From assembly GCA_024689285.1 (NCBI GenBank), contig JAILDR010000054.1, positions 1 through 5,390 of the forward strand: a stretch of 5,390 nt of DNA, read 5' to 3'. Numbering within the stretch: position 1 is the first letter of the stretch; every line of letters starts with the position of its first letter. A program made the translations under genes and the position numbers. The notes under the pieces were generated by a model that was not told the origin of the DNA, searched no databases, and was given only the letters and a program-made list of their open reading frames with translations. This DNA comes from Bacteroidales bacterium. GTDB taxonomy: Bacteria; Bacteroidota; Bacteroidia; Bacteroidales; F082. Below are positions 3,356 to 5,390 of this stretch, piece by piece.

Positions 3356-4810
3356 ATGCAATTTCATCCCGAAAAATGCCGCATCCCCGACGAGCCCAAC
3401 CGCCCGTTTATCTCCTCGGAAGAGATTTGGGACTACATCAACAACACCCAAAGCACCCCTGAGCGTGTGCACGAAATCATCCAGAAGTCGCTCGACAAGA
3501 ACCGCCTGACGATGGAAGAGACGGCAGTCCTCGTCAACACCACCGACCCCGCGCTGGTGGAAGAAATCAAAGAAGGCGCCCGCGAGCTGAAACGCCGCAT
3601 CTATGGCAACCGCATCGTGCTGTTTGCCCCTCTCTATGTTGGCAACTACTGCGTCAACAACTGCGTGTATTGCGGCTTCCGCTCGTCAAACAAAGAGCAG
3701 GTACGCACCACCCTGACCGACGAGGAACTGGTCCGCAACGTGGAGGCCCTGGAAGACGACGGACAGAAACGCCTGATCCTCGTCTATGGTGAGTCGCCAA
3801 AATATTCACCCGAATATATCGCCCACACCGTGAAGGTGACCTACGCCACCAAGAAAGGCAAAGGCAGCATCCGCCGCGTCAACATCAACGCCGCTCCGTT
3901 GGATGTGGAAGGCTTCCGCACCGTGAAAGAAGCCGGCATCGGCACCTATCAGATCTTCCAGGAGACCTATTGCCCCGAGATCTACAACGAATACCACCCC
4001 ATTAATACCAAAAAGGGAGACTACAACTACCGCCTCACCGCCATGGACCGCGCCCAGCAGGCAGGCATCGACGACAACGGCCTGGGCATCCTCTTCGGCT
4101 TGTACGACTGGCGCTACGAGGTGTTGGCCATGATTCGCCACACCAACCACCTGGAGGCCTGCTTCAACGTGGGTCCGCACACCATCTCGTTCCCACGCAT
4201 CAAGGACGCTTCGGGATTGAACATCGACAAGAAGTATTTCGTCGACGACGACACCTTCGAGAAGATCATTGCCATCTTCCGCTTGGCCGTGCCTTACACG
4301 GGCATGATCCTGACCGCCCGCGAGGACGCCGCCTTCCGCGCCAAGGCCATCGAATACGGCATCTCGCAAATCGACGGCGGCACCAACCTGCAAATTGGCG
4401 ACTACAAATACCACCACGAAGAGGAAGAGAAGAACAGCGACAAGCAGGAGGACCAGAACCTGCACCGCGAGCAATTCAAGATTGGCGACGACCGCAGCCT
4501 GGGCGACATCATCGACAAGCTCCTCGACCACGACTTCATCCCGAGCTTCTGCACGGCTTGCTACCGACTGGGGCGCACGGGTGAACACTTCATGGAATTC
4601 AGCGTGCCGGGCTTCATCAAGCGCTACTGCACGCCGAATGCCATCCTCACTTTGAGCGAGTATCTGGTTGACTATGCCACACCCGAAGTGGCTGCCAAAG
4701 GCTGGAAGTGCATCGAGAACAACTTCAAGAACGTCGACCCGAAGTTTTTGGATGAACTGAAATCACGCATTGAGCGCATCAAACAGGGTGAGAGAGACCT
4801 TTATTTCTAA
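3356..4810 (+). CDS. hydG: [FeFe]-hydrogenase H-cluster radical SAM maturase HydG (tyrosine lyase)
   Basis: HydG cleaves L-tyrosine by radical SAM chemistry, releasing p-cresol and building the Fe(CO)2(CN) synthon of the hydrogenase H-cluster, in the cytoplasm. This 484-residue protein has the diagnostic features in order. The N-terminal SAM cluster motif CX3CX2C is C-V-N-N-C-V-Y-C (Cys99, Cys103, Cys106) followed by G-F-R. The TIM-barrel body includes Y-G-E-S-P (144-148), Y-Q-I-F-Q-E-T-Y (198-205), G-L-G-I-L-F-G-L-Y-D-W-R (242-253) and G-P-H-T-I-S-F-P-R (273-281). The HydG-specific C-terminal cluster motif CX2CX22C is Cys399, Cys402 and Cys425. That second cluster separates HydG from HydE and from ThiH. 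All key cysteines are present and the length is normal, so it should be active. There is no Shine-Dalgarno; the start lies 2 bp after a heptad repeat. The regulator is upstream and a terminator follows. hydE and hydF are absent from the window. Confidence 0.97.
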   Translation: MQFHPEKCRIPDEPNRPFISSEEIWDYINNTQSTPERVHEIIQKSLDKNRLTMEETAVLVNTTDPALVEEIKEGARELKRRIYGNRIVLFAPLYVGNYCVNNCVYCGFRSSNKEQVRTTLTDEELVRNVEALEDDGQKRLILVYGESPKYSPEYIAHTVKVTYATKKGKGSIRRVNINAAPLDVEGFRTVKEAGIGTYQIFQETYCPEIYNEYHPINTKKGDYNYRLTAMDRAQQAGIDDNGLGILFGLYDWRYEVLAMIRHTNHLEACFNVGPHTISFPRIKDASGLNIDKKYFVDDDTFEKIIAIFRLAVPYTGMILTAREDAAFRAKAIEYGISQIDGGTNLQIGDYKYHHEEEEKNSDKQEDQNLHREQFKIGDDRSLGDIIDKLLDHDFIPSFCTACYRLGRTGEHFMEFSVPGFIKRYCTPNAILTLSEYLVDYATPEVAAKGWKCIENNFKNVDPKFLDELKSRIERIKQGERDLYF

Positions 4811-4838
4811 CCGCTTTCAATAGCGATTAACCGAAATT

Positions 4839-4872
4839 AAAAGAGGGGGTAAGAACAGACCCCCTCTTTTTT
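4839..4872. terminator. Bidirectional terminator between hydG and the DUF4476 gene
   Basis: A perfect stem, AAAAGAGGGGGT (4839-4850) with ACCCCCTCTTTT (4859-4870), encloses an 8-nt loop. On the + strand T6 (4867-4872) follows the GC core, 29 bp after the hydG stop. On the - strand the mirrored T-run (TTTTAATTT) makes a usable, slightly weaker signal for the convergent gene, whose stop lies 20 bp away. The hydG operon therefore ends with hydG. Confidence 0.92.
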
Positions 4873-4891
4873 CATGTTGAGCTTTTAATAA

Positions 4892-5390
4892 TTACAGTCC
4901 TTGGATATACTCGTTCAATTCATGTTTCGAACTATCGTGGTCAAATACATCGTAAAGCAGATAGTATTTGTTTTTCTCGATGCAACAGGGATAGGCAAAC
5001 TTGGCAAATTCCAGCCGATTGCTCTCATAAGAGAATAGTCTTGCTATTTGTGCTATCTGGTTGACCATCATCTTGTTGGATGCAACCACTTGTTTGGCAA
5101 TGGTAAGGCGAGTGTCATCGAAACTCTCGCGCTGAATCATCGCATAGGCTTCTTCAAAGTCCTTGGGTGACATACCCATTGGTTCTGGCTGTATTGGCGG
5201 AACAGGTACAGGAATCACAATTTCTTCATGTGGCGTAGGGGGCATGGGTGGCTCTGGCATGATGTTGCCTATGTTCAGGTTCATAACTAACTCGGGACGG
5301 ATGTCGCCTTGTGTAGGTTCCAAGCCATAAAAGCCGCGATGTTCGATGATTCTGAAACCTTGGGGATAGTGCAAGTCGATGAACTGACCG
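4892..5390 (-). CDS. DUF4476 domain protein, C-terminal part (5' end outside window)
   Basis: The frame is open through the right edge (upstream residues G-Q-F-I-D read in), so about 165 C-terminal residues are visible and the start is missing. Visible residues 1-35 look like the end of a beta-rich domain. Residues about 43-70 are a proline-rich linker (P-E-P-P-M-P-P-T-P and V-P-V-P-P-I-Q-P-E-P). From about residue 75 to the end comes a helical DUF4476 domain, recognisable by F-E-E-A, S-F-D-D-T-R-L, A-K-Q-V-V, M-V-N-Q-I-A-Q-I, F-S-Y-E-S-N-R-L-E-F-A-K-F-A-Y-P and F-D-H-D-S-S-K-H-E-L. DUF4476 is common in Bacteroidota, usually at the C-terminus of exported proteins, and its function is unknown. 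Export cannot be checked here because the N-terminus is missing. The gene converges on hydG, shares its terminator, and shows no functional tie to it. Confidence 0.88.
   Translation of the reverse strand, partial: GQFIDLHYPQGFRIIEHRGFYGLEPTQGDIRPELVMNLNIGNIMPEPPMPPTPHEEIVIPVPVPPIQPEPMGMSPKDFEEAYAMIQRESFDDTRLTIAKQVVASNKMMVNQIAQIARLFSYESNRLEFAKFAYPCCIEKNKYYLLYDVFDHDSSKHELNEYIQGL

Noticed and set aside
3806..4588. 260-codon - strand frame antisense to hydG
   Set aside because: Its Val/Ala-rich composition is that of a shadow frame produced by the GC-rich third positions of hydG. No domain or start signal is visible.

Overview
The window looks like a chromosomal segment of a Bacteroidota member, most likely a Bacteroidales gut or rumen-type anaerobe. 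Four signs agree. The window opens with the end of a type IX secretion (Por) C-terminal sorting domain and closes with a DUF4476 protein, both characteristic of this phylum. Promoter motifs follow the Bacteroides TAnnTTTG -7 pattern, and most starts lack a Shine-Dalgarno sequence. An [FeFe]-hydrogenase maturase points to fermentative anaerobic metabolism. I cannot fix genus or species.

Layout: (1) 1-177, + strand, the tail of a large T9SS cargo protein, closed by a strong intrinsic terminator (211-242). (2) 243-543, about 300 bp of AT-rich DNA without a convincing gene. It holds two tandem 45-bp palindromes (437-481 and 488-532, period 51 bp), a promoter-like motif on the - strand, and a 26-bp near-copy of the 3' end of the next gene. 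(3) 545-2842, - strand, two genes read from right to left: a deoxyhypusine synthase family protein, then an arginase/ureohydrolase family protein. They are separated only by a heptanucleotide-repeat palindrome. (4) 2843-3038, a divergent promoter region in which both predicted -7 elements lie in the arms of one 19-bp inverted repeat. (5) 3039-4810, + strand, a TM1266-type small ACT-like regulator and hydG, separated by another heptanucleotide repeat. (6) 4839-4872, a bidirectional terminator between convergent genes. (7) 4892-5390, - strand, the C-terminal part of a DUF4476 protein running off the window.

Function: the + strand pair belongs to [FeFe]-hydrogenase H-cluster maturation. HydG is a radical-SAM tyrosine lyase that supplies the CO/CN-bearing iron synthon, and the small regulator is a known neighbour of such genes. 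hydE, hydF and the hydrogenase itself are not in the window. The - strand pair combines two families usually tied to polyamine or arginine metabolism, but both depart from the classical catalytic residues. The ureohydrolase has lost three of six metal ligands and is probably not a standard manganese hydrolase. The DHS-like protein keeps the catalytic lysine but differs at several positions that contact substrate in the human enzyme.

The most unusual structural theme is the gene borders. Three carry short tandem repeats with a 7-bp period but different sequences (GCGGAAT, GAAATCT, AACTGA). Two of these fill almost the whole space between a stop codon and the next start. The 279-bp duplication with paired palindromes downstream of the arginase-family gene is a separate candidate for a small mobile or integrated element.
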